Part shown: piece after piece, positions 34,401 to 40,254 of the stretch
How the letters are laid out: every line of letters begins with the position of its first letter
Numbering within the stretch: position 1 is the first letter of the stretch
From: a virus
Reading direction: 5' to 3' (one strand)
Virus record (IMG/VR): IMGVR_UViG_3300035698_006803
Coordinates: 1-40,254 of that record
Length of the DNA: 40,254 bases
The notes under the pieces: model-generated
Databases searched by the model: none
Told to the model about the DNA's origin: nothing
The model's input: the letters and a program-made list of their open reading frames with translations, nothing else
Program-made: the position numbers and the translations under genes

Positions 34401-36709
34401 CTTACCTTTATACTTCCAGGGCTATGAACGCTATGTCCTTATGGGAAGAGAGAAGACATCAATATAACAACCTGTCTACGATTGAAAAGGAAGATAATTT
34501 TATAAAAGGTGACTCTTTTGCTGATGTAGGAAGTCCAGAAAGATATATGTTCTACAGTGAATTCAAAAAGCATGAGTATAGGCATGTTAGTGATTGGGGG
34601 AATGCTATAGTTGATGATACACAGTTAGCAGAGCGAGAGGCGAACATTCTTTATAACCTCAGACTCAAACAAAAGATAAAGAGTCTATCAAGTCAATATG
34701 TATGTGTAAGGATGTCAGATGCTAATGGTGATTTTGATAATGACATAGCACGATATAGCTCAGCACATTACTATGGGTTCAAAACACCAACTTCTAAAGA
34801 ACTACCTATTGAAAGATCAACAAAAGCACAGTTAAGTTTGTTCATAAAAACACTTCAATCAATTCCTGATGATATAATAATGAATGTCTGGTTCAAGTTC
34901 TTTGCTGCGATGGCAATTCTTGGTGATGCAAACTCATCAGACAGAGTCAAAGAAGCAAAGATATTAATTAATAGCTCAAGAGGAATGCATGACTTTGAAG
35001 GTATTAAGCTACACGAAGATACATATTTTGCAGTTGACAGTGAGGTATATCATTATGACAAGAGTAAGCCAAATGGCGGTGCAACTTATCTTGGTATAAA
35101 TGATTACATCACGATCACAGCGTCTAAAGAAGATGCTATCGCAATGGCCAATGCTGGTAAGACATATAAATTAAAGCATGAAGATGAGAGATTCTATACT
35201 CGTGAAAGAAAGTATAGAATATCAGAAAATATAGTAAGATTAAATGGAAAAAGATATTATAAGGTAGGAGAGACTAAGGATAGTAGGGCAACGTTTAACG
35301 TAGATGATATACCTAGTACAAATAATATTGGTAAGAATATAAAAGAATATTTAATATCGTTATTTAAGAGTTTACTTGCTAACTATTCAGATAACTATTA
35401 TATACAACCTGACGAAAAACTTTCAGAAGCAATGCTTATGCAAGAAGCACTCGATTCATCTAACTCTGGTAATATAGGATATATCGTTGCGTCAACAATC
35501 ATAGAAAGAAACCCAGATACGATTGTCAGGTCAAGGTATGGTAACACTCCAGCACTTACAATACAACAGCTTCCATTTACAGTTTCACTAAATGAAATGC
35601 CGCCATTGTGGAGAGATAGTTTTTTGCGTAGACTCGTGCCATTCTTAGTCAGTGATCTTCAGTATGCTGTCAACCAGAACCCAGATAGTGAATTTGCTAA
35701 GCAGTATAACTCTTCGCAGGTAATGACTACCGATAGAATACCTCCGAATATGAGACCGTTTAGACATACTCATTTGGTCATGAGTGGGATGAACTTGGTG
35801 TCGAATCAGATTAAGGCGTCAAGATCTCACATGGCGAATGTTGTTACGCTTGAATCACCATCAAAAGATCCAAGCATAGGTGATAATAATATTAAGATAC
35901 CTGACTCACGTAATATGACTAGAGTATCTGTTTGCCATGAAGACGATTTAACTTATCCAATTAACTCGCATTTCTTTGATTTGAATGCATATCACAATGA
36001 CGAATCATGGCAGGTAGGAATGTCTTGTCTTGGTGAATCGTTGCGTGAGACATATCAGGGGGAATGTGTGATACTTGGTAATGCTAAGATAGAGCCATAT
36101 GATATAATATCATTACAGGATAGACAAAATCTAATGGTTGGTGCGTTTGAGGTAAAGCGTATTACACATATGTTCACCCATGAGAGTGGCTTTGTATCTT
36201 CTATAACACCACATATGATTGTGCATGTTAACAAGGATACAGATTTTTGGAAAAGTATTACTTACAGTTCTGCGCTTGCTTTTTCAGGTCTTGGCCTTGC
36301 AGCCGCAGGTTTCTTGGCGTTTGGTCCAATAGGTGCAGGTCTTGCCATTGGCGGAGCAGCTGCTGTGGCTTCTCTGAGTGATATGCCAACCACTTCTTTC
36401 CTTGGTGTTCCGCTTCCATGGATAAGTGGACAGGCTAAGGTTGGTCCGAGTAGAAATAATCCTGTTAGGATTAGTCCTATGACATATAAAGGTGAACCAT
36501 TCATAGCTGGTCTAGAGGGCTGGGAACAATATCTAAAAGATCAACCAGATTCTTTTGCTGGCACACTTGTCCAAAATATGGATAGGAAGTTTAGAGATGC
36601 ACAGGAAGGATGGGGATATTTTAATAAGAACCTACAAATATGGTTGGGAGCCTATCAGAATACAGCAAGAACACTTAAGAATACTAGTGAGATAGTTTCT
36701 GATTCATAA
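28493..36709 (+). CDS. giant baseplate hub polyprotein with SNase domain (2738 aa)
   Basis: ATG 28493 follows the previous stop by six bases with a weak SD. By eye the order is: an N-terminal tube/hub-like beta domain (about 1-100, SIAVSN then MPLRG); a complete staphylococcal-nuclease domain (246-432); a second tube-like domain (about 784-904, VAYSNNIPKIPIEGHEYP, GRGQGEITIAL); a hydrophobic Gly/Ala segment (976-1010); a long, mostly helical unknown region (1010-1640); a gpD/gp27-type hub domain (about 1675-1850, with GTRIILKMGYS at 1794-1804 and FTGQVAEV at 1814-1821); further hub parts ending with GECVILGNAKIEPYDIISL (about 2521-2540) and GAFEVKRITHMF; and a second hydrophobic segment (2594-2630). 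It would sit at the base of the tube, in contact with the membrane on infection. Hub proteins are normally a few hundred residues, so this is a large fusion. Confidence 0.8.
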   Translation: MKKNYTTPVQIGHVILDVDPQSIAVSNYKHNTRGMPLRGTAGQAMPSGYSDVDIKMSVTFPDQDSVNTKLREIIALAKASPFIPVTSEYISDQIVTGGKIRNSATTQSTIAEYNEARENIFKEWANIIWSYYIVSQVKLCITRKKSISEDPITALTRSLSARYMSLLKKVDMASNETSYSASLADDIHASQWTWNYIVLAATTRELKGRDLTDNYTKEQLIELMKKNGTIGSLNDKTLDILAKYSFQATVMKVLDGDTIRVIPTGNDTFDVPSWEDKSLSLRLAGFDAFETVPIGNKVPPAVLESNMPDVWLHGQETHSTTTEATPVNYGDLCKRKLITFLGETVPESGPDYGSYGAGKNVLVEVIDVDLYGRMVSIVTPLDGTYTDKSVNHRILEEGLAVPYIIQGDSASVADTTLLEAAYVAAEAGNGLWDDSKWQGYKFIPSHRSVDRGDVGDPHKEIPDAKFRIIDLEEKHTSGLILPSDYRIYAKNSNYIIWGERKNSSDVTLSRQWLGAIDQTVIKQYDVDDVQTYFCDFIGQTTNGRLTRYMPTRDIKPLLEARRNVTEKEYELRKKAPTSLFRHGLSLLRNLASIPQEDSTDKAIEVSSHYPASIVPLCFDGFALTTVPDIPTAIQATFVFSIFNHKPYVPVFGYIGSQLVKSSEQGENRNVITADPARLELDPANSLPFMKHLFENYLVDSLSNRSTNRYLAPFTGISGSENEILVEYHDSQLIDVPSTERDSADIQTSRSIRKEYGLIKRTGLITQKSADDISLSDNVYNIIVPDVSIQYINVAYSNNIPKIPIEGHEYPTAQFTGRGQGEITIALSTGSRDAVRAIHLLDSKIQTGARTVEGNRKAQAKIHLRHPLINMTGMSAFIVSNIIVASDADKPGWSNITLSLVESSKSAFNNEKLEPVSVEFDDAELDKEYIQAIINDIYSAQAGSEERKRKVEAILGTANIVEKEFWDVDTEAVIKGAAVTTGVVLATGVIGGAGILATGTAVAGGATLGGKTGIRKMSSFVLDDNSAPLTAAIFPYLFVHGGLDDGKSGSISLFNSASAKKDHEGITYWHELYSQSKLSAATELLKLSGIDDIFLDDDTRIDLLRNLNKTEKFSKLSSYFTAAFKYSGYNRVSMMGPPMIDWFHSFIAAARSEAYEVYANVTGQAISDVVFEVDGKKKRYIKKRKLLTDKGRSLYKSSSDGINSIWSNDLLAVHMATWHVFMTDMIINFDDSRNMLEWMIRIGLRFPSFKQKLFPGLYKLLPQAARDLDQQLLRNSEPILLSDLSLPRYIDVYGKTGEVDKLGAFSLLNTAKRFVTVFTSYVVREVGGDISSEIDRLNRQILLLSSVIRSRSIKELANDIDTLTLSSVGALDSEWMSNYSNQGSIPRTAWESLISSSLFSIIDSLVTAKQNTLYSILNELHVAKFALVADAGTTIRVPSKLLPTYKDLGVSASHVVDRNSIARTSDDMVEAGWYYWRPEVSVVDDINVTLDELGSLIEEHTGILCDEDIIDDNGIQNISVNKKSRSKTDVSPSTTATISGIVINPTGQIDKNRAGRRNSFTPDGRDIDIDEVNKKYAAEVEMTQRNRLAEKKVDKDIAKAIRKDSIDEERSLVKTKFTVDSKGTPSLSRAANAVKPGSVTSPADPGANYGTSGMQKKLINAAMEEHANNPLGMKNAFPTYALYFVEEDKETWGFWNDYYRYDSVTSIEVVRDKFTTDMAIIRLTNMGGIFSNKIGPNVEATLAGRVRKGVDKTELDPYSVSDLSSDAGLKTDGARAGDVDGRKEGKLLAFKLKQGTRIILKMGYSTQAQELPTIFTGQVAEVMPGAITTIVCQAYDYQLSQPLVRKWTKAVQSFPEIIQDMLAKVNYFGGYQFYSDRLTSQWKGRGTDDPGNNDYFSGRAYINSSQGDNLYIDRTGWWGELGWRIFGKDWYCDGPMLQNLFTMPHYTPSQIMSIRPYDGRSTLFYGKPEGTYLYTSRAMNAMSLWEERRHQYNNLSTIEKEDNFIKGDSFADVGSPERYMFYSEFKKHEYRHVSDWGNAIVDDTQLAEREANILYNLRLKQKIKSLSSQYVCVRMSDANGDFDNDIARYSSAHYYGFKTPTSKELPIERSTKAQLSLFIKTLQSIPDDIIMNVWFKFFAAMAILGDANSSDRVKEAKILINSSRGMHDFEGIKLHEDTYFAVDSEVYHYDKSKPNGGATYLGINDYITITASKEDAIAMANAGKTYKLKHEDERFYTRERKYRISENIVRLNGKRYYKVGETKDSRATFNVDDIPSTNNIGKNIKEYLISLFKSLLANYSDNYYIQPDEKLSEAMLMQEALDSSNSGNIGYIVASTIIERNPDTIVRSRYGNTPALTIQQLPFTVSLNEMPPLWRDSFLRRLVPFLVSDLQYAVNQNPDSEFAKQYNSSQVMTTDRIPPNMRPFRHTHLVMSGMNLVSNQIKASRSHMANVVTLESPSKDPSIGDNNIKIPDSRNMTRVSVCHEDDLTYPINSHFFDLNAYHNDESWQVGMSCLGESLRETYQGECVILGNAKIEPYDIISLQDRQNLMVGAFEVKRITHMFTHESGFVSSITPHMIVHVNKDTDFWKSITYSSALAFSGLGLAAAGFLAFGPIGAGLAIGGAAAVASLSDMPTTSFLGVPLPWISGQAKVGPSRNNPVRISPMTYKGEPFIAGLEGWEQYLKDQPDSFAGTLVQNMDRKFRDAQEGWGYFNKNLQIWLGAYQNTARTLKNTSEIVSDS
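29228..29788 (+). other. staphylococcal nuclease (TNase) domain inside the hub
   Basis: Residues 246-432 of the hub. VMKVLDGDTIRV gives D257 (S. aureus D21), RLAGFDAFET gives R282, D287 and E290 (R35, D40, E43 with identical spacing), and DLYGRMVSI gives R373 (R87). HRILEEGLAVPYI and AGNGLWDD match the C-terminal SNase landmarks. All catalytic and calcium-binding positions are present, so the domain is probably an active Ca-dependent nuclease. Confidence 0.85.
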
Positions 36710-36721
36710 TCGGAGAATGAA

Positions 36722-37513
36722 ATGATTGACAAGTTTGACAAGGAACCTTTCAAAGATAGCCCATCAAGTAAATGGGGGCTTCTAACTGAGATTGAAAGGC
36801 ACAGTGTATCTTCAAAGGCACCACTAACATTACACTATGTAACTGCGAATGGTACACCAGGCTCTGTTGATGTTGGGGCAGAAGTACTTTTTAGGACACA
36901 GGTTACAGATCCAGCCCTTGAAGATATAATTATTGAGATACTTCCAGATGGTGATGTAAAACTAAAAAGAAATAAATATAATAAATCTGCTGCAGAATAT
37001 AAGGCAAAGAGTCTAAGAAGTAGTACATTGCCTAGTGAGGTATCATATTCCCAGAAAACAATGTCTCCAGCACAGGCATTACAAAAACTAGCTGGAAAAG
37101 ATATTACTAAAAAGTTTGATACAATAGATGATCTTAAGGACAGCTTAGATAAGAAGGCAAATCTTAAAGGGACAATAAATCCAGCCAAAGAAGTAAAAAT
37201 AGGTGGTGCTGGACCTGGTAACTATGTTACTTTTAATACTGATAGTAGGGGTGGCACAGAATATTCTGCTGCTGCTGCTGGCACAAGACAAAGCATGAGT
37301 ATGAGTAGGTATGAGATCCTGGCGAATAAGGAGAAGACGAACCTATCTCCTGGTGGTAAAACATACGGTATATCTAAGTTACCAAATGATGATAAGTTTA
37401 ATCTTCAATCTGGTCCAAAATTTTGGCCAAAATATAGTATTGATCTTAGTGATCTTACAATTGGGGCAGGTGTTATAGGTAAGATAACAAGTATTATTGG
37501 AGGACTTGTCTAA
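36722..37513 (+). CDS. 263-aa baseplate-region protein, unknown function
   Basis: CGGAG (36711-36715) precedes ATG 36722 by six bases. The N-terminal ~85 residues are beta-rich (APLTLHYVTANG, then GAEVLFRTQV and DIIIEILPDGDVKLKR); the middle is Lys/Ser-rich and disordered-looking; a Gly/Ser/Tyr-rich stretch follows; and the C-terminus ends in a hydrophobic IGAGVIGKITSIIGGLV. No family recognised. It sits between the hub and the gp25-like gene, a slot that often holds the OB-fold spike (gpV/gp5-like) protein. The beta-rich start would allow that, but nothing specific shows it. It overlaps the next gene by one base (TAATG). Confidence 0.7.
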   Translation: MIDKFDKEPFKDSPSSKWGLLTEIERHSVSSKAPLTLHYVTANGTPGSVDVGAEVLFRTQVTDPALEDIIIEILPDGDVKLKRNKYNKSAAEYKAKSLRSSTLPSEVSYSQKTMSPAQALQKLAGKDITKKFDTIDDLKDSLDKKANLKGTINPAKEVKIGGAGPGNYVTFNTDSRGGTEYSAAAAGTRQSMSMSRYEILANKEKTNLSPGGKTYGISKLPNDDKFNLQSGPKFWPKYSIDLSDLTIGAGVIGKITSIIGGLV

Positions 37514-37950
37514 TGCTTTTTAGTGCTTTAGATATTACAGTTGATGTGAATGGCAACTTTGTTACTGAGAACGGAGATGTGCGTGCCATGTCTTCTATAG
37601 AGAGCATAGGAAGCACAGTTGCATGGAGACTAAAAACTAGTAAGAGTGAGTGGTCTGCATATAGTAGTGGTATAGTAGCTGGCTTACCAGACTTTGTGGG
37701 ACGTAAGAATAGTCGTAGTAACGCAGAGCTAATGAAAACATATATTAAGACTGCAATAACATCTGATGGATTTCTCTTGCAAAATGATGTTGATGTTGAT
37801 ATCATACCAGTATCACAAGAGGAGCTACTCATCTATGTGAATGTTAATAATATAGTTGCTCCAGATATAGACTATAACTCATATTCTTTTTCATTTTCTT
37901 TTTCTCTAGCAAGTGGATATATAACTACAATAGATAGTGCAGTGAGGTAA
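37513..37950 (+). CDS. baseplate wedge protein, gp25/gpW-like
   Basis: 145 residues, the usual size for the gp25-like family. It has D-I-T-V-D-x-N-G-N-F-V near the N-terminus, then SSIESIGSTVAWRLKTSKSE with W49 after it, and a PDFVGRKNSRSNAEL stretch leading to an alpha helix (KTYIKTAITSDGFL) and terminal strands. This order (nG-df, esi...v...L.t..geW, l..f.G..n) is characteristic of gp25/W baseplate wedge proteins, which initiate sheath assembly. The start overlaps the upstream stop by one base, and the Baseplate-J-like gene follows three bases after its stop, as in many contractile phages. Confidence 0.8.
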   Translation: MLFSALDITVDVNGNFVTENGDVRAMSSIESIGSTVAWRLKTSKSEWSAYSSGIVAGLPDFVGRKNSRSNAELMKTYIKTAITSDGFLLQNDVDVDIIPVSQEELLIYVNVNNIVAPDIDYNSYSFSFSFSLASGYITTIDSAVR

Positions 37951-37953
37951 ACA

Positions 37954-39099
37954 ATGTTAGACATACGTAGCAGAGCACAAATATTAAGAGATATATTACA
38001 AGCATCACAAGATGCGAATATACCTGGTCTTGCACAAGGTCAATTGATACGTAATATAGGAACACTATTTGCAGATGAATCTGTCAATATTCTTGAGCAG
38101 GTTAGATACGCATTATCATCTGGGTTCTTGTCAACAGCAAGTGGACCGTTTCTTGACATACTTGGAGAATCAATCTTTGGCTTGTCAAGGAAAATACCAA
38201 CTGCAGCGTTTGCACAGGCATCAGACCAGAACATAGAGTTCTATGTCACCACAAATGATCTAGCAACATACCTTCCATTAGTAGGTGATGTTGGTGAGAT
38301 TGCTGACGGAACAACTATTTCTGATGACAGCAATAATGTGTTTTTAGTTTCTCCTAGGGTCTTAGTGCCTGCGGGAGTCCAAAGTGTATTTGTGTCTGTT
38401 GAGGCTGAGCTTTCAGGTCGTGTTAACTCTGTGCCTGCAGGTGTGTTAATAAACCACACGTTAAGTAGTAGCATTAATGTTAGGAACCTAAAAGAAATCA
38501 ATAATGGAACAGAGTTAGAAAGTGACAATAACTATAGATTCAGACTCTCTAAGGCCCACCTAGCAATGCAAGGTGGGAACAATACAGCAATAGAGAATGC
38601 TATAGTAAGATCACCTGGAGTAAAAGATTACTCTATCTACGACGGTGCCTTCGGACCAGGAACAACAGAAGTGTTATTGATCCCAACTGGCAATAGATTA
38701 TCTGTTGGCACGAAACAAATGGTTGCGGCGAATGTTAGAGCAGTGAAGGCTGCTGGTACGAATGTGATTGTTTCTGAACCAGACTATGTTGAATTTGAGT
38801 TAGACATTACACTCTTGAGTCGTAATGCTGGTATACAAATAGAAGGCCCAGTTGAATCAAGAGTAAGACAAGCACTGTATTCATACTTTGCTAATTTAGA
38901 TATAGGAGCAACTTTTAATACAGCAGATATAGAACAGGCTGCAAGAGAATCTGCAGGTGATAATATTGCCAATGCAAAGATAAGTTGTTTCTTGCTCAAC
39001 CAACAGTTAGTGCCTGCAGGAACCGTAGAGTTGGCAAGTAGAGATCTTCTTGTTCCATATGCAAATGCAACTGAACCAATTAGGGTATTTGTTACGTGA
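37954..39099 (+). CDS. Baseplate J-like protein (gp6/gp47-type wedge)
   Basis: GAGG (37944-37947) precedes ATG 37954 by six bases. The 381-aa protein has the Baseplate_J layout: an N-terminal helical part (about 1-80), a beta part with ADGTTISDDSNNVFLVSPRV and VSVEAELSGRVNSVPAGVLI, the conserved LESDNNYRFRLSKAHLAMQGG then NTAIENAIVRSPGVKDYSIY, and a C-terminal part (EGPVESRVRQALYSYFANLD, then FNTADIEQAARESAG). It forms the wedge ring linking hub to tail fibres. Position directly after a gp25-like gene supports this. It ends in a GTGA overlap with the next gene. Confidence 0.85.
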   Translation: MLDIRSRAQILRDILQASQDANIPGLAQGQLIRNIGTLFADESVNILEQVRYALSSGFLSTASGPFLDILGESIFGLSRKIPTAAFAQASDQNIEFYVTTNDLATYLPLVGDVGEIADGTTISDDSNNVFLVSPRVLVPAGVQSVFVSVEAELSGRVNSVPAGVLINHTLSSSINVRNLKEINNGTELESDNNYRFRLSKAHLAMQGGNNTAIENAIVRSPGVKDYSIYDGAFGPGTTEVLLIPTGNRLSVGTKQMVAANVRAVKAAGTNVIVSEPDYVEFELDITLLSRNAGIQIEGPVESRVRQALYSYFANLDIGATFNTADIEQAARESAGDNIANAKISCFLLNQQLVPAGTVELASRDLLVPYANATEPIRVFVT

Positions 39100-40254
39100 A
39101 TATAAAAAACTTACCAAGATCTTATAGTAATACAACAGCAAGGTTGCTTAATAATCTACCTTCTCATGATCCTATACGTCGTCGTAGAGATGGGTCCGTT
39201 CATCAATTCATGAATATACATGTAGGGAATCCTTTAGAGTTAGCCGCAGAAGCTGCTAACTATGTTTCTGATACAAGATCTCTGTCTACCTGTCCAGTTG
39301 ATGAAACAGATATCCTTTATTCAGTTGGCATTCCTTATAAGGATACTCTCACTACATCTACGAATCTACTATACAACAGTGCCTTTGAACATCTGGATGC
39401 TGTTATACAAAAACCATATAGTTGGATGATACCTGCTACAGGAGTTGAGTTAGATACCAGTGCTTATTTTGGTTCTAGGTGTTTGAAGGTTACAGCTGCT
39501 ACAGGTGAGACAGTTCAGGTTTACCAAAAGATACCAAATACAGCATTTGGACACCTGACAAGTTTCTCATTATCTGTATGGGCAAAGAATAATGAGTATG
39601 GTACGCTACAGATAGGTATTGTTGGTAGAGATGGACTTGAAGATACATCTCGTTCTATCGTTTCTTCGACTACAGGCAACACAGAGTGGTCTCGTAGTGT
39701 TACAAGCGGTTCTTTTGGGTTACCTATATATGACATTGCAGTATCTATCAAGCTAACAAACACAGATAGCTCAGATGCGATTTGGTATATCGATGCTATA
39801 CAGTTAGAAGAATCAGACCAGTCAACCATATGGCAGCCACATCCAGATGATAAGTCAGTTTGGAATAATACTATTAGTACTCCTGGATATGAGCTTATAG
39901 TTAATAATAACACAGAGCAGATAATTCTTGAATATTGTGATTCTAATATGGACTTCTTTTCTCATGCAGTCCCTACAAGAGCAATTATTGAAACTGACTC
40001 AACCTTTGTTGCATCTAACCCATACTATAAATCAAAAATTGATTTTTGGGTAATTGAATACATAACAACATTTGATATAAGTGGTAGTAAGATAAGGAAG
40101 ATGAATGCCGACGTTCCTGGAGAGGTGTTAGCAGAATATGATCTATATACACCTAGCATCTATGAATCTATAAAATGGGCATACTCTTTTGATGACCAAA
40201 AGAATATAGAAGAGTATATAAAGTTTGATTATACTCCAAGCCAGTTAACAACTC
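39096..40254 (+). CDS. 3'-truncated baseplate/tail protein with jelly-roll CBM-like module
   Basis: GTG 39096 sits in a GTGA overlap with the previous stop, with AGGG (39082-39085) ten bases upstream. The frame is open to the window end (386 codons seen), so the gene continues to the right. Residues about 1-85 form an N-terminal region (NIKNLPRSYSNTTARLLNNL). A jelly-roll module follows (about 90-245): NLLYNSAFEHLD, W near its start, CLKVTAATGETVQVYQKI, LTSFSLSVWAKNN, GNTEWSRSV, and the closing WYIDAIQLEES. This is the usual pattern of CBM_4_9-like modules on phage tail proteins, which bind carbohydrate or mediate subunit contacts. It is probably a baseplate or fibre-attachment protein. Confidence 0.75.
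   Translation, partial: MNIKNLPRSYSNTTARLLNNLPSHDPIRRRRDGSVHQFMNIHVGNPLELAAEAANYVSDTRSLSTCPVDETDILYSVGIPYKDTLTTSTNLLYNSAFEHLDAVIQKPYSWMIPATGVELDTSAYFGSRCLKVTAATGETVQVYQKIPNTAFGHLTSFSLSVWAKNNEYGTLQIGIVGRDGLEDTSRSIVSSTTGNTEWSRSVTSGSFGLPIYDIAVSIKLTNTDSSDAIWYIDAIQLEESDQSTIWQPHPDDKSVWNNTISTPGYELIVNNNTEQIILEYCDSNMDFFSHAVPTRAIIETDSTFVASNPYYKSKIDFWVIEYITTFDISGSKIRKMNADVPGEVLAEYDLYTPSIYESIKWAYSFDDQKNIEEYIKFDYTPSQLTT

Overview
The window is one uninterrupted late (structural) gene cluster of a contractile-tailed bacteriophage. Every supported gene lies on the + strand, most neighbours overlap or are separated by a few bases, and most starts carry a good Shine-Dalgarno (SD) sequence. The DNA is AT-rich and uses AGA/AGG heavily for Arg; all three stop codons are used normally. 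There is no integrase, replication, lysis or tRNA gene, so nothing here fixes the host or the lifestyle. The size of the tail proteins (1374, 1583 and 2738 aa) suggests a large phage genome. No gene-free stretch exceeds about 100 bases.

Layout: (1) 2-838, two small glycine-rich hydrophobic proteins of unknown role, the first cut by the window edge. (2) 839-10932, packaging and head: terminase large subunit, an 804-aa protein with two membrane-like segments, portal (GTG start), a prohead protease fused to a scaffold with a nested in-frame scaffold start, a possible head decoration protein, and the HK97-fold major capsid protein, followed by a strong hairpin. (3) 11027-14181, four connector/neck genes, one with an Ig-like (Big_5-type) N-terminus. 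(4) 14236-18079, tail sheath, then three consecutive proteins that look like divergent copies of one tail-tube fold, with a terminator-like hairpin after the first. (5) 18109-19624, two tail-assembly-chaperone-like genes sharing an RP-x2-RNE-[FY] motif. (6) 19627-28486, two giant proteins with related hydrophobic N-termini. (7) 28493-39099, a 2738-aa baseplate hub polyprotein with an inserted staphylococcal-nuclease domain, a small unknown, a gp25-like wedge protein and a Baseplate-J-like protein. (8) 39096 to the window end, a partial tail/baseplate protein with a jelly-roll carbohydrate-binding-like module; it is open at the right edge.

The most striking observation is in the second giant protein (23735-28486). 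Its C-terminal half carries, in the correct order, what look like the catalytic landmarks of the RNA polymerase beta-prime subunit: K-R-G-T-M-R, R-Y-P-T-L-H, the metal-binding D-T-D-G-D, a bridge-helix-like stretch and a trigger-loop-like stretch. Lying between the tail chaperones and the baseplate hub, it reads as a single-chain virion RNA polymerase built into a tail-lumen protein and possibly injected with the genome. Together with the SNase-bearing hub this suggests a tail that delivers enzymes. These assignments come from reading motifs by eye; no search or structure prediction was run.
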